Assembly (NCBI RefSeq): GCF_026015295.1
Contig: NZ_JAPDUW010000001.1
Location: forward strand, 2,837,501-2,901,500
Source: Segatella copri
GTDB lineage: Bacteria > Bacteroidota > Bacteroidia > Bacteroidales > Bacteroidaceae
Direction: 5' to 3'
DNA length: 64,000 bases
The notes below the pieces were generated by a model. It ran no database searches. It was not told the origin of the DNA and saw only the letters and a program-made list of their open reading frames with translations. The translations under genes were made by a program, and so were the position numbers. Shown here in pieces: positions 54,992-63,872 of this stretch (positions are counted from its first letter, which is position 1; each line of letters starts with the position of its first letter).

Positions 54992-56001
54992 ATTATAAAC
55001 TAATAAGAAGCGTGATAAAAGATTATTTCAAGATAGACAAGAACCCGAAGAAGGGACTGATGACACTGGAATGGGTCATGCTGGGATATATGGCAATCAC
55101 CATTATCACCATGCTCTTTACCTACACCAAACTCGTAAACCCGGAAGCTATGCTCTGGGGACGACTGAGAGTGCTCGTCATGACCATCGCTCTTTGGGCA
55201 GTATACCGCATGATACCTTGCCGCATCACCAAGATGGTGCGCATCATCGCCCAGATGGCTTTGCTTGCCTGGTGGTATCCCGACACCTACGAAATCAACC
55301 GCATGTTCCCCAACCTCGACCATATCTTTGCAGGTTGGGAGCAGGATCTTTTCGGATGTCAACCCGCCCTGCTCTTTGCCAAAGCCCTGCCTTGGGCTGT
55401 AGTAAGCGAACTGATGTCGATGGGCTACTTTATGTATTATCCGATGATTGCATTGGTTTCATTCTATTATTTCTTCTGCAGATATTATGAGGCTGAAAGA
55501 GCTGCATTCGTCATGCTCACCAGTTTCTTTATCTACTATCTCATCTACATCTATGTACCGGTAGCGGGTCCGACCTTCTACTTTGATGCAGTAGGGATAT
55601 CAGAAATAACCAAAGGTATCTTCCCGGCTTTGGGCGATTACTTCAACACCCATACCAACTGCCTGCCAACACCGGGTTACACTGATGGAATCTTCTACCA
55701 GCTTGTAGAGGATGCCAAGAACGCCGGCGAGCGTCCTACAGCAGCTTTCCCAAGTTCGCATGTGGGCGTGAGCACCATCTGCATGCTCCTGGTCTGGCAT
55801 ACCGGCAACCGAAAACTGCTATACGTGATGCTGCCATTCTACATCTTCCTGTGTCTGGCAACCGTATATATTCAGGCGCATTATCTCATCGATGCCATCG
55901 CCGGCCTCATCTCTGCCGTCGTCATCTATTTTGCATTGATGGCAGTATCGAAGAGAATGATAGAGCATCATACTCCTTCTTCGCGACTGAGATTCAGATA
56001 G
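54982..56001 (+). CDS. PAP2 / inositol phosphoceramide synthase (AUR1)-like membrane enzyme
   Basis: A 339-residue polytopic membrane protein with about six helices. The PAP2 active site appears as FPSSHVGVSTICMLL near residue 250 and AHYLIDAIAGLISAVV near residue 300, with catalytic His and Asp. The long luminal loop before them (GPTFYFDAVGISEIT...LPTPGYTDG) resembles the AUR1/PAP2_3 group, which move phosphorylated head groups onto lipids such as ceramide. Its start overlaps the epimerase stop. A Bacteroidota sphingolipid role is plausible, but a plain lipid phosphatase is possible too. Confidence 0.8.
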   Translation: MAVNYKLIRSVIKDYFKIDKNPKKGLMTLEWVMLGYMAITIITMLFTYTKLVNPEAMLWGRLRVLVMTIALWAVYRMIPCRITKMVRIIAQMALLAWWYPDTYEINRMFPNLDHIFAGWEQDLFGCQPALLFAKALPWAVVSELMSMGYFMYYPMIALVSFYYFFCRYYEAERAAFVMLTSFFIYYLIYIYVPVAGPTFYFDAVGISEITKGIFPALGDYFNTHTNCLPTPGYTDGIFYQLVEDAKNAGERPTAAFPSSHVGVSTICMLLVWHTGNRKLLYVMLPFYIFLCLATVYIQAHYLIDAIAGLISAVVIYFALMAVSKRMIEHHTPSSRLRFR

Positions 56002-56054
56002 TTACATATTTTAATTACAATAACATTATAAACGAATAGAATTCATCTAGAACA

Positions 56055-57389
56055 ATGAAGAAACTATTTATTGAGACTTATGGCTGCCAGATGAACGTGG
56101 CAGACAGTGAGGTAGTTGCCTCTGTGATGCAGATGGCTGGCTACGAAATTTGTGAGAAAGAAGAAGAGGCTGATGCCATCTTCCTGAACACCTGCAGTAT
56201 CCGCGAGAATGCAGAGAACAAGATTTATCATCGCCTCGACACCCTGCATGCAGAGCAGAAGAAGGGAAGAAAGGTGATTCTCGGCGTTTTGGGCTGTATG
56301 GCAGAGCGCGTGAAGGATGACCTCATCCAGAACCACTATGCCAACCTGGTTTGCGGACCAGACAGCTATCTCAACCTGCCGGATATGATTGCGCAGTGCG
56401 AGATGGGAACCAACGCCATCAACATCGAACTTTCTAAGACCGAGACTTACCGCGACATCGTACCTCAGCGCATCGGTGGCAACAGAGTGAGCGGTTTCGT
56501 AAGCATCATGCGTGGTTGCAACAATTTCTGTCACTACTGCATCGTACCTTATACCCGTGGACGTGAGCGCAGCCGCGATGCTGAGAGCATCCTGCGTGAG
56601 GTTCGCGATTTGCAGCAGCGTGGCTTCAAGGAAGTTACCCTGCTGGGACAGAATGTAAACAGTTATGGTCTCTCGCCATCGGGCAAGCGCGAGGAAGGCA
56701 GTCTTTCCTTTGCCGAGCTCCTCCACATGGTAGCCCAGGCTGTACCGGATATGCGAGTACGCTTTACCACCTCTAACCCAGAGGATATGACAGAGGACAT
56801 CCTCCACGCCATCGCCGAAGAGCCAAACCTCTGCAAGCACATCCACTTCCCGGCACAGAGCGGAAGCAACAAGATTTTGAAGCTGATGAACCGCAAATAC
56901 ACCCGTGAGGAGTATCTGCAGCGCATCGCCGACATCAAGCGCATCATCCCGGGCTGCGGCATCACCACCGACATCTTCGTGGGTTATCACGACGAGACCG
57001 AGGAAGACCATCAGGAAACCCTCTCGCTGGTAAAGGAAGTAGGCTTCGACAGCGCCTTCATGTTCAAGTATTCAGAGCGCCCGGGCACCTATGCCGCCAA
57101 GCATCTGCCAGACAACGTTTCTGAGGAAACCAAGATAGCCCGCCTCAACGAACTTATCAAGTTGCAGACCGAGGTGAGTGCCGAGCAGAACAAGAAGGAT
57201 GAGGGCAAGGTATTCACCATCCTCATCGAGAACTTCAGCAAGCGTAGCCGCGAGCAGATGATGGGCCGAACAGAACAGAACAAGGCGGTTGTCATCGATA
57301 AGGGCAACCACCACATCGGAGAGTTCGTGAAGGTTCGCATCACCGGTTCTACCTCTGCTACTCTCTTCGGAGAAGAAGTAAAGGAGTAA
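56055..57389 (+). CDS. miaB: tRNA-2-methylthio-N6-dimethylallyladenosine synthase MiaB
   Basis: A 444-residue radical-SAM methylthiotransferase that adds the 2-methylthio group to i6A37 of tRNAs. The N-terminal UPF0004 domain starts ETYGCQMNVADSEVV with Cys ligands for the auxiliary cluster. RGCNNFCHYCIVPYTRGRERSR near residue 155 is the radical-SAM CxxxCxxC site. The C-terminal TRAM domain holds FTILIENFSKRSREQMMGRTEQNKAVVI. It follows the PAP2 gene by 53 bp. Its hairpin terminator overlaps the next gene's promoter. Confidence 0.97.
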   Translation: MKKLFIETYGCQMNVADSEVVASVMQMAGYEICEKEEEADAIFLNTCSIRENAENKIYHRLDTLHAEQKKGRKVILGVLGCMAERVKDDLIQNHYANLVCGPDSYLNLPDMIAQCEMGTNAINIELSKTETYRDIVPQRIGGNRVSGFVSIMRGCNNFCHYCIVPYTRGRERSRDAESILREVRDLQQRGFKEVTLLGQNVNSYGLSPSGKREEGSLSFAELLHMVAQAVPDMRVRFTTSNPEDMTEDILHAIAEEPNLCKHIHFPAQSGSNKILKLMNRKYTREEYLQRIADIKRIIPGCGITTDIFVGYHDETEEDHQETLSLVKEVGFDSAFMFKYSERPGTYAAKHLPDNVSEETKIARLNELIKLQTEVSAEQNKKDEGKVFTILIENFSKRSREQMMGRTEQNKAVVIDKGNHHIGEFVKVRITGSTSATLFGEEVKE

Positions 57390-57462
57390 ACCCAAACTCA
57401 TCAGAACAGCTTTTTCTGAATAAAAAGACTCTTCTGAAAGAAAAAACAGAATATAAACAAGA

Positions 57463-57488
57463 AAAACCGCCAAAAGTTTGGCGGTTTT
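57463..57488 (+). terminator. Terminator of miaB
   Basis: AAAACCGCCAAA (57463-57474) pairs with TTTGGCGGTTTT (57477-57488) around a 2-nt loop, followed by CTT and A-rich DNA. The right arm contains the TTTG of the next promoter. Confidence 0.7.
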
Positions 57489-57509
57489 CTTAAAAAGCAC
57501 TATATTTGC
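57477..57509 (+). promoter_or_regulatory. Promoter of the ABC exporter operon, nearly leaderless
   Basis: TTTG (57477-57480), 20-bp spacer, TATATTTGC (57501-57509). The ATG at 57514 is only 5 bp past the box, so the mRNA would start within a few bases of the start codon. Confidence 0.8.
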
Positions 57510-57513
57510 ACCT

Positions 57514-59367
57514 ATGAAGGAATTCTTGCAAATTTTACGCCGATTCGTCCCTCCATACAAGAAGTATCTGGGACTGTCTATCCTGTTCAATATCCTGTCT
57601 GCGGTATTGAACATCTTTTCGTTTGCAGCCTTGATACCAATCCTGCAAATCCTGTTCCAAGTAGACGGTGGTATCCGTGTCAACGAGTATATGCACTGGA
57701 ATGGAGATTGGGGTAGCATCAAGGAGGTTGCAACCAATAACCTGTATTATTATATTCAGGAGTTTATTGTTGTCCATAGTGCATCAACAGCCCTTTTGGT
57801 CATCGGCCTATTCCTAGCCTTCATGACATTCCTCAAGACGGGAGCCTATTTCCTCTCGTCAGCCACCATCATACCTATCCGTACAGGTATCGTAAGAGAC
57901 ATCCGCAACCAGATTTACCAGAAGATAAACAGTCTCTCGCTCGGTTTCTTCAGCGAGGAGCGCAAGGGAGATATCATTGCCCGCATGAGCGGTGATGTGC
58001 AGGAAGTGGAGAACAGCATCATGTCGTCGCTCGACATGCTCTTCAAGAACCCTATTCTGATCCTCTTCTATTTCATCACACTCATCTGCATCAGCTGGCA
58101 GCTCACCCTCTTCACCATCCTCTTTGTGCCACCTTTCGGCTGGTTCATGGGAGTAGTGGGCAAGAAACTGAAGGCACACAGTATCGAGGCGCAGGCACTT
58201 TGGAGCGACACGATGAGTATGGTAGAAGAAACCCTGGGGGGCTTGCGCATCATCAAGGCTTTCTGTGCAGAAGAAAAGATGAACAAGCGTTTCAATCAGG
58301 TTAACAGCAGCTACCGCGACAACATCATGCGTGTAAATATCCGCCAGCAGATGGCACACCCGATGAGTGAGTTCCTGGGAACCATCCTCATCGTAGTGGT
58401 ATTGTGGTTTGGCGGTATCCTGGTTCTGGATTACGGCAGAATCGACGGTCCTACCATCATCTTCTATCTCGTGATGCTCTACAGCATCATCAACCCACTG
58501 AAGGAATTCTCCAAGGCGAGCTACAATATTCCAAAGGGATTGGCAAGTATGGAGCGTATCGACAAGATTCTGCAGGCTGAGGTGGAAATTAAGGACAAGG
58601 AGAACCCTGAGCATATCAGCAGCTTCGAACATCAGATAGAGTTCCGCCACGTTTCCTTCGCCTATACCGACCGAAAGAGCGCCGAACTGGTTTATGTATT
58701 AAAGGATATCAATCTCGTGATACCAAAAGGCAAGACTGTTGCACTTGTTGGTCAGAGCGGTAGCGGTAAGAGTACGATGGTAGATTTGATTCCTCGTTAC
58801 TATGATGTACAGGAAGGCGAGGTGCTCATCGACGGTATTAATGTGAAAGACCTTGCCGTACATGACCTTCGCATGCTGATAGGAAATGTAAACCAGGAGG
58901 CCATCCTCTTCAATGCAAGTTTCAAGGACAATATCCGATTCGGCAAGACCGATGCTACAGATGAGGAAATAGCCAATGCAGCTAAGATAGCCAATGCTTA
59001 CGAGTTCATCACCAAGTCGGAGAAAGGTTTCGATACAAATATCGGTGACCGAGGCGGCAGACTTTCCGGTGGCCAGCGCCAGCGTGTCAGCATCGCCCGT
59101 GCCATCCTCAAGAATCCTCCTATCCTCATCCTCGATGAGGCAACATCAGCCCTCGATACCGAGAGCGAGCGCCTGGTTCAGGATGCCTTGGAGAAACTGA
59201 TGAAAACCCGTACCACCGTGGCTGTGGCTCACCGATTGAGTACCATCAAGCATGCCGATGAAATCTGCGTATTGCACGAGGGTAAGATTGTGGAGCGCGG
59301 TACCCACGATGAACTGATTGGAAAAGACGGATATTACAAGAAGTTGCATGATATGCAGCAGGTGTAA
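57514..59367 (+). CDS. MsbA-like ABC exporter (TMD-NBD fusion)
   Basis: A 617-residue half-transporter that should work as a homodimer. Six membrane helices (about residues 15-320) are followed by an ATPase domain with Walker A ALVGQSGSGKSTMVD near residue 410, signature RLSGGQRQRVSIARAI near residue 518 and Walker B ILILDEATSALDTES. The layout matches lipid flippases such as MsbA, including long cytoplasmic helices. The genes just downstream encode an LpxL-like acyltransferase and a phosphotransferase, so a lipid A or lipid-linked cargo is likely. The start was placed at ATG 57514 because the promoter lies just upstream. Confidence 0.93.
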   Translation: MKEFLQILRRFVPPYKKYLGLSILFNILSAVLNIFSFAALIPILQILFQVDGGIRVNEYMHWNGDWGSIKEVATNNLYYYIQEFIVVHSASTALLVIGLFLAFMTFLKTGAYFLSSATIIPIRTGIVRDIRNQIYQKINSLSLGFFSEERKGDIIARMSGDVQEVENSIMSSLDMLFKNPILILFYFITLICISWQLTLFTILFVPPFGWFMGVVGKKLKAHSIEAQALWSDTMSMVEETLGGLRIIKAFCAEEKMNKRFNQVNSSYRDNIMRVNIRQQMAHPMSEFLGTILIVVVLWFGGILVLDYGRIDGPTIIFYLVMLYSIINPLKEFSKASYNIPKGLASMERIDKILQAEVEIKDKENPEHISSFEHQIEFRHVSFAYTDRKSAELVYVLKDINLVIPKGKTVALVGQSGSGKSTMVDLIPRYYDVQEGEVLIDGINVKDLAVHDLRMLIGNVNQEAILFNASFKDNIRFGKTDATDEEIANAAKIANAYEFITKSEKGFDTNIGDRGGRLSGGQRQRVSIARAILKNPPILILDEATSALDTESERLVQDALEKLMKTRTTVAVAHRLSTIKHADEICVLHEGKIVERGTHDELIGKDGYYKKLHDMQQV

Positions 59368-59408
59368 TTGAGTAAAGAGTTAATAGTTAAGAATTTATAG
59401 TTTTACAG

Positions 59409-60335
59409 ATGGTTAAGATTGTTTATGCATTCTTTTATGCAATATCGCTGCTGCCTTTCAGGCTGCTCTATTGCATTGCCGACTTCGAGTACTTCATGAT
59501 GTATTACGTCATCAAGTACCGCAGAGGCATTGTGCGTAAGAATCTCACCACCTCCTTCCCTGAGAAATCAGAAGAAGAGATTGTTGACATCGAGAAGAAA
59601 TTCTACCGCTGGTTCAGCGATTACTTCTTCGAGGCGGTTAAACTTCTGAGCATCAGCGACAAGGAGTTGCGCCGTCGATTCAAGGTATATAACAGCGAAG
59701 AAGTGGAACAATGTTTCCAGGAAGGTCAGGATGTGGCAGCCATCCTCGGTCATTACTGCAACTGGGAGTGGCTCTCATGTGTAGGCATCGAACTGCCCAA
59801 GTCACGCAAGATGGGCCTCATCTATCATCCTCTGCGCAACCAAGCCTTCGACGAACTCTTCAAGCGCATCCGTTCTCACGAAGAAAACGGAGTGCCTGTC
59901 CCAAAGAAGGACATCCTCCGCTATCTCGTAGACTACAAACGCAAGAACATCCGCAGCATCTTCGGCTACATCAGCGACCAGGGGCCCAAGTGGGAGAACA
60001 TCCATCTGTGGCTTCCTTTCCTCTATCATCCCGAAACCCCAGTGTTTACGGGTGGTGAAAGAATCATGAGAAAGATGAACGATGCCGTGTTCTATGTAGA
60101 GATGTCCCGCCCTAAGCGCGGCTACTACACGGCAACATACAAACTCATCACCCGCAATCCGAACTCCCTGCCGGAGCACGAGATTACCCGTCGCTTCTTC
60201 CAAATGCTGGAAGAAACCATCCGCAAGAATCCACCTTATTATTTATGGACGCATAACAGATGGAAGCGAACCAGGGAGGAGTTTGATAAGCGATATGAAA
60301 TTAAAAACGGCAAAGTAATTCCTATAGAATCATGA
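59409..60335 (+). CDS. LpxL/HtrB-type lipid A acyltransferase
   Basis: A 308-residue inner-membrane-associated acyltransferase with an N-terminal membrane segment (IVYAFFYAISLLPFRLLYCIA). The catalytic HX4E motif appears as GHYCNWEWLS near residue 117, and the family block GYISDQGP is near residue 190. It adds a secondary acyl chain to lipid A in the well-known members. Its stop overlaps the next start (ATGA), so it is translated with the glycerophosphotransferase-like gene. Confidence 0.92.
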   Translation: MVKIVYAFFYAISLLPFRLLYCIADFEYFMMYYVIKYRRGIVRKNLTTSFPEKSEEEIVDIEKKFYRWFSDYFFEAVKLLSISDKELRRRFKVYNSEEVEQCFQEGQDVAAILGHYCNWEWLSCVGIELPKSRKMGLIYHPLRNQAFDELFKRIRSHEENGVPVPKKDILRYLVDYKRKNIRSIFGYISDQGPKWENIHLWLPFLYHPETPVFTGGERIMRKMNDAVFYVEMSRPKRGYYTATYKLITRNPNSLPEHEITRRFFQMLEETIRKNPPYYLWTHNRWKRTREEFDKRYEIKNGKVIPIES

Positions 60336-61390
60336 GAATAGTTCTTTTCTGTGAAAACAAGTATGCCATAGACATACTTAATCCAATACAAGAACATGTG
60401 ACAAAGCAACATTTGCCACACGAGATATTGTGGTATATCCACAAACCAAAGATAGACAGTTTTCCATATGCCGACCAGGTGAAATGGACCAACTCTATTC
60501 AAGAAGTCTATGACTTCCAGCCAGAGGCTATCTATGTGCCAGGCAACATTGTGCCTTACTATCTGCCAGGCGTCAAGATACAGGTATTCCACGGCTATGC
60601 CGCAGAGAAGAAAGACCACTGGATTATCCGCCGTTACTTTGACACCTATTTCACCCAAGGTCCTTACTTCACTTCCCACTTCGAGACTCTGGCCAAGAGA
60701 TATGGAGATTTCGAGGTGTTGGAAACGGGATGGCCTAAGCAGGATTGGATCAAGGAAAACCTGCATAAATATGATGCCGACCGAGAGAAACTGCTCAGGG
60801 AAAGCGGCAAGGAGACCTTGATCCTTTACGCTCCTACCTTCTCGCCAAAACTCACTTCGCTTCCTTACATCAAGGAAGAGCTGGGCAAGCTGGCTAAGGA
60901 GCGCAATGCCCTGATAGTAATGAAGTTCCATCCGCTTACCCGTCAGGAATGGGTAGATGAATACCGTGAATGGGCTGCAACCAAGAAGGATGTTCTCTTC
61001 ATCGACAAAGGAGAGAACGTAACCAAATATCAGCTGATGGCAGATACGCTCATCAGCGATACCTCTTCTACCATCTATGAGTTCCTGCTGCTCTCTCGCC
61101 CAGTAATCACCCTCGGCACCATATCCAAGGATATCTACTGGGAAAACATCACGGAACCTGATCAACTGATTGCCGCCTACGACCATGCCCTCACAGACCC
61201 TGAGGCGATAGCCAAGAGACAGTGGATAGTAGACAACTACGATCCATATTTGGACGGCAACGTATGCCAGCGCATGCTCGACGGAGCCGAAGACTACATC
61301 CGCCGTCATGGTGTGCCGAAGAAGAGAAAGCTGAATCTCTGGCGTAAATATACCAGCATCAAGACATTTGGAAGAATCAAAAAAGAATAA
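60332..61390 (+). CDS. CDP-glycerol glycerophosphotransferase-like (TagB/TagF) protein
   Basis: A 352-residue GT-B-like protein resembling teichoic-acid polymerases. Residues near [28 protein letters not shown] give the N-terminal half; [17 protein letters not shown] and [20 protein letters not shown] are the C-terminal donor-binding signatures with the conserved Ser and Glu. In Gram-positive bacteria such enzymes move glycerol phosphate from CDP-glycerol to a growing wall polymer. Here the gene lies between a lipid A acyltransferase and an aminotransferase in a Gram-negative operon, so the acceptor is more likely a glycolipid. Confidence 0.87.
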   Translation: MRIVLFCENKYAIDILNPIQEHVTKQHLPHEILWYIHKPKIDSFPYADQVKWTNSIQEVYDFQPEAIYVPGNIVPYYLPGVKIQVFHGYAAEKKDHWIIRRYFDTYFTQGPYFTSHFETLAKRYGDFEVLETGWPKQDWIKENLHKYDADREKLLRESGKETLILYAPTFSPKLTSLPYIKEELGKLAKERNALIVMKFHPLTRQEWVDEYREWAATKKDVLFIDKGENVTKYQLMADTLISDTSSTIYEFLLLSRPVITLGTISKDIYWENITEPDQLIAAYDHALTDPEAIAKRQWIVDNYDPYLDGNVCQRMLDGAEDYIRRHGVPKKRKLNLWRKYTSIKTFGRIKKE

Positions 61391-61394
61391 AGAT

Positions 61395-62468
61395 ATGCTT
61401 AATTTTACAGTAGGACCTGTGATGGCAAGCGATGAGGTTAGAGCCATCGGCGCTGAGCAGGTGCCTTATTTCAGAACAGCAGAGTTCTCCGCCATCATGA
61501 AGGAGAACGAACAATTGATGAAGCAGTTTGCCAAGGCATCAGACGATGCCCGCACTGTTTTTATCACAGGTTCGGGCACAGCCTCTATGGAAGCCGTGGT
61601 TATGAATGTATTCACTCCTGCCGACAAAGTACTGGTAGTGAATGGCGGTAGCTTTGGTCACCGATTCGTACAACTCTGTGAAATTCATGAGATTCCACAT
61701 ACAGAAATCAAGCTTGAGATGGGGACTCCACTCACGGCAGAAGACCTCAAGCCATACGAGGGACAAGGCTACACCGGCTTCCTCGTCAATCTACATGAGA
61801 CTTCTACCGGCGTACTCTACGACATCCAGATGATCAGCGACTTCTGTCATCGCAACCATATTTTCCTGGCCGTAGATTCCATCAGTTCTTTCCTCGCGGA
61901 CCCATTCAACATGAAGGAACTCGGCGTGAACGTAATGATTACGGGTTCACAGAAAGCACTGGCATGTCCTCCAGGCATCTCTGTCATCATTCTCGATACA
62001 GAGGCAATCAAGCGAGTAGAGGCAAACAATGTTAAGTCGATGTATTTCGACCTGAAGGATGCCTTGAAGAATGGTGAGCGTGGACAGACTCCTTTCACCC
62101 CAGCCGTAGGAACCTTACTGCAGATTCATGCCCGCCTGAAGGAGATAGAGCGCAATGGCGGTGTGGAGAGCGAGAACCAGCGCATGAAAATGCTTGCAGA
62201 AGATTTTAGAAGCAAGATCAAGGACCTGCCATTCACCATCGTTTCCCAATCGATGTCAAATGCCGTTACTCCTCTGCATCCACAGAACGCCTCAGCCTAC
62301 GACATCTTCCTGAAGCTGAAAGACGAATATGGCATCTGGGTATGTCCTAATGGTGGCGACATGGCAGAAAAGATATTCCGTGTAGGTCATCTCGGCAACC
62401 TAAGTCCGGAAGACAATACTACGCTCGTTGATGCACTGAAGGATATGCAGGCTAAGGGACTGCTATAA
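61395..62468 (+). CDS. PLP-dependent class V aminotransferase
   Basis: A 357-residue aminotransferase of the alanine-glyoxylate/phosphonate (PhnW-like) group. It starts [13 protein letters not shown], has [13 protein letters not shown] in the cofactor site and the PLP-lysine in [18 protein letters not shown] near residue 185. It probably makes an amino group on a small aldehyde or ketone. ATG 61395 fits the family start; the longer frame overlaps the upstream gene. The gene ends in a 14-bp tandem duplication over its stop codon. Context suggests it aminates the molecule activated by the downstream cytidylyltransferase fusion; that is inference. Confidence 0.86.
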   Translation: MLNFTVGPVMASDEVRAIGAEQVPYFRTAEFSAIMKENEQLMKQFAKASDDARTVFITGSGTASMEAVVMNVFTPADKVLVVNGGSFGHRFVQLCEIHEIPHTEIKLEMGTPLTAEDLKPYEGQGYTGFLVNLHETSTGVLYDIQMISDFCHRNHIFLAVDSISSFLADPFNMKELGVNVMITGSQKALACPPGISVIILDTEAIKRVEANNVKSMYFDLKDALKNGERGQTPFTPAVGTLLQIHARLKEIERNGGVESENQRMKMLAEDFRSKIKDLPFTIVSQSMSNAVTPLHPQNASAYDIFLKLKDEYGIWVCPNGGDMAEKIFRVGHLGNLSPEDNTTLVDALKDMQAKGLL

Positions 62469-62482
62469 AGGGACTGCTATAA
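62455..62482 (+). repeat. 14-bp tandem duplication across the aminotransferase stop
   Basis: AGGGACTGCTATAA occurs twice in a row (62455-62468 and 62469-62482). The first copy contains the stop codon of the aminotransferase gene. It is a recent slip or duplication that does not change the protein. Confidence 0.85.
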
Positions 62483-62499
62483 TATATATAATAAGGTAT
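62483..62499 (-). repeat. Copy 5 of the ACCTTATTATATATA motif (reversed)
   Basis: TATATATAATAAGGTAT on the plus strand, directly after the 14-bp duplication and 26 bp before the fusion gene start. Confidence 0.5.
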
Positions 62500-62525
62500 A
62501 GAGAACTTTCAAGATAGAGAAACTT

Positions 62526-63872
62526 ATGGTTAAAGTCATCACATACGGTACTTACGACCTGCTTCATTATGGTCACATCCGTCTCCTGGAGCGCGCCAAG
62601 GCTTTGGGCGACTACCTCATCGTGGGCGTAACCTCGGATACCTTCGACCGTGAGCGTGGCAAAATCAATGTACAACAATCCCTCATGGAACGAGTGGAAG
62701 CCGTGCGTGCCACTGGCATTGCTGATGAAATCATCATCGAGGAATACGAGGGACAGAAGATTGACGACATCAAGCGACTGGACGTAGATATCTTTACCGT
62801 AGGTTCTGACTGGAGAGGCAAGTTTGACTATCTCAACGCCTATTGCAAGGTGGTTTATCTAGACCGCACTCAGGGCGTATCGAGCACGGAGATCAGAAGC
62901 GAGCAGCAGGTGGTTAGCCTCGGACTGGTTGGCGAATCGCCTATCCTCAACAAGATAGAGCGGGAAAGCCAATATGTCAATGGATTGGAGGCAGGAAAGG
63001 TTTTCTCCCTCAACGACCAATATCTCTCAGAGAATCTGCAGGCAGCGGAAAAGCAGGCAGCCAGTTTTCAGGAACTCCTGGATGAAAGCGATGCGCTCTA
63101 TGTCATCTCTGCCCCAAGCAAGCACTATGCTCAAATAAAGGAGGCATTAGAAGCTGGCAAACACGTATTGTGCGAATCGCCTATCACTCTTCAGCCTCAG
63201 CAATGGAAAGAACTCAAGGAAATAGCAAAAGATAAGAAGGTAGTCTTGATGGATTCTATCAAGACCGCCTATTCCGTAGCCTATTACCGACTCTTACTCT
63301 TGGCTAAGGGCGGTATCATCGGTGATATCATGTCGGTGGATGCAACCTGCACCAGTCTCGTAGACTTTGACCCAACCCAGGATTCACAGAAGAGTCTTTA
63401 CGAATGGAACAGTATCTGCGCCTGGGGACCGACGGCACTCCTGCCTATCTTCCAGCTTCTGGGCACAGAATACAGCAGCAAACAGATAGCCACTCACTTC
63501 TTGGACGAAGCAAAGCGCTATGATGCCTTTACCAAGATATCCTTCCTCTATCCTCATGCCGTAGCTTCGCTGAAGGTTGGTCAAGGCGTGAAGTCGGAAG
63601 GCGAATTGATTATCTCGGGCACCAAGGGATACATCTACGTACCAGCCCCATGGTGGAAGACCGATTACTTCGAGGTGAGATACGAGAATCCGCAGAACAA
63701 CAAGCGCTACTTCTACCAGCTGGATGGAGAAGGGTTGCGCTATATGCTCCTCTCCTTCCTCAAAGCCATCCGCACCGGCAAGGACTTCTCGTATGTATCC
63801 GATGACATATCAGAAGAAATCGTCAAGACTATCGCCAATTTCGAGGCAAGAAAAGACATGGTCATCATATAG
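62526..63872 (+). CDS. Fusion of TagD-like cytidylyltransferase and Gfo/Idh/MocA-like domain
   Basis: A 448-residue two-domain protein. Residues 1-130 are a glycerol-3-phosphate cytidylyltransferase-like domain: YGTYDLLHYGHIRLLERAK carries the HxGH motif, and RTQGVSSTEIRS matches the RTEGIST signature of TagD. From about residue 135 the remainder is a Gfo/Idh/MocA-like oxidoreductase (LYVISAPSKHYAQIKEALEAGKHVLCESP). The normal EKP Lys is replaced by Ser and the NAD glycine motif is degenerate (GLVGESP), so the second half may no longer be a normal dehydrogenase. It is the last visible gene of the operon and could supply the CDP-donor for the glycerophosphotransferase. Confidence 0.86.
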   Translation: MVKVITYGTYDLLHYGHIRLLERAKALGDYLIVGVTSDTFDRERGKINVQQSLMERVEAVRATGIADEIIIEEYEGQKIDDIKRLDVDIFTVGSDWRGKFDYLNAYCKVVYLDRTQGVSSTEIRSEQQVVSLGLVGESPILNKIERESQYVNGLEAGKVFSLNDQYLSENLQAAEKQAASFQELLDESDALYVISAPSKHYAQIKEALEAGKHVLCESPITLQPQQWKELKEIAKDKKVVLMDSIKTAYSVAYYRLLLLAKGGIIGDIMSVDATCTSLVDFDPTQDSQKSLYEWNSICAWGPTALLPIFQLLGTEYSSKQIATHFLDEAKRYDAFTKISFLYPHAVASLKVGQGVKSEGELIISGTKGYIYVPAPWWKTDYFEVRYENPQNNKRYFYQLDGEGLRYMLLSFLKAIRTGKDFSYVSDDISEEIVKTIANFEARKDMVII

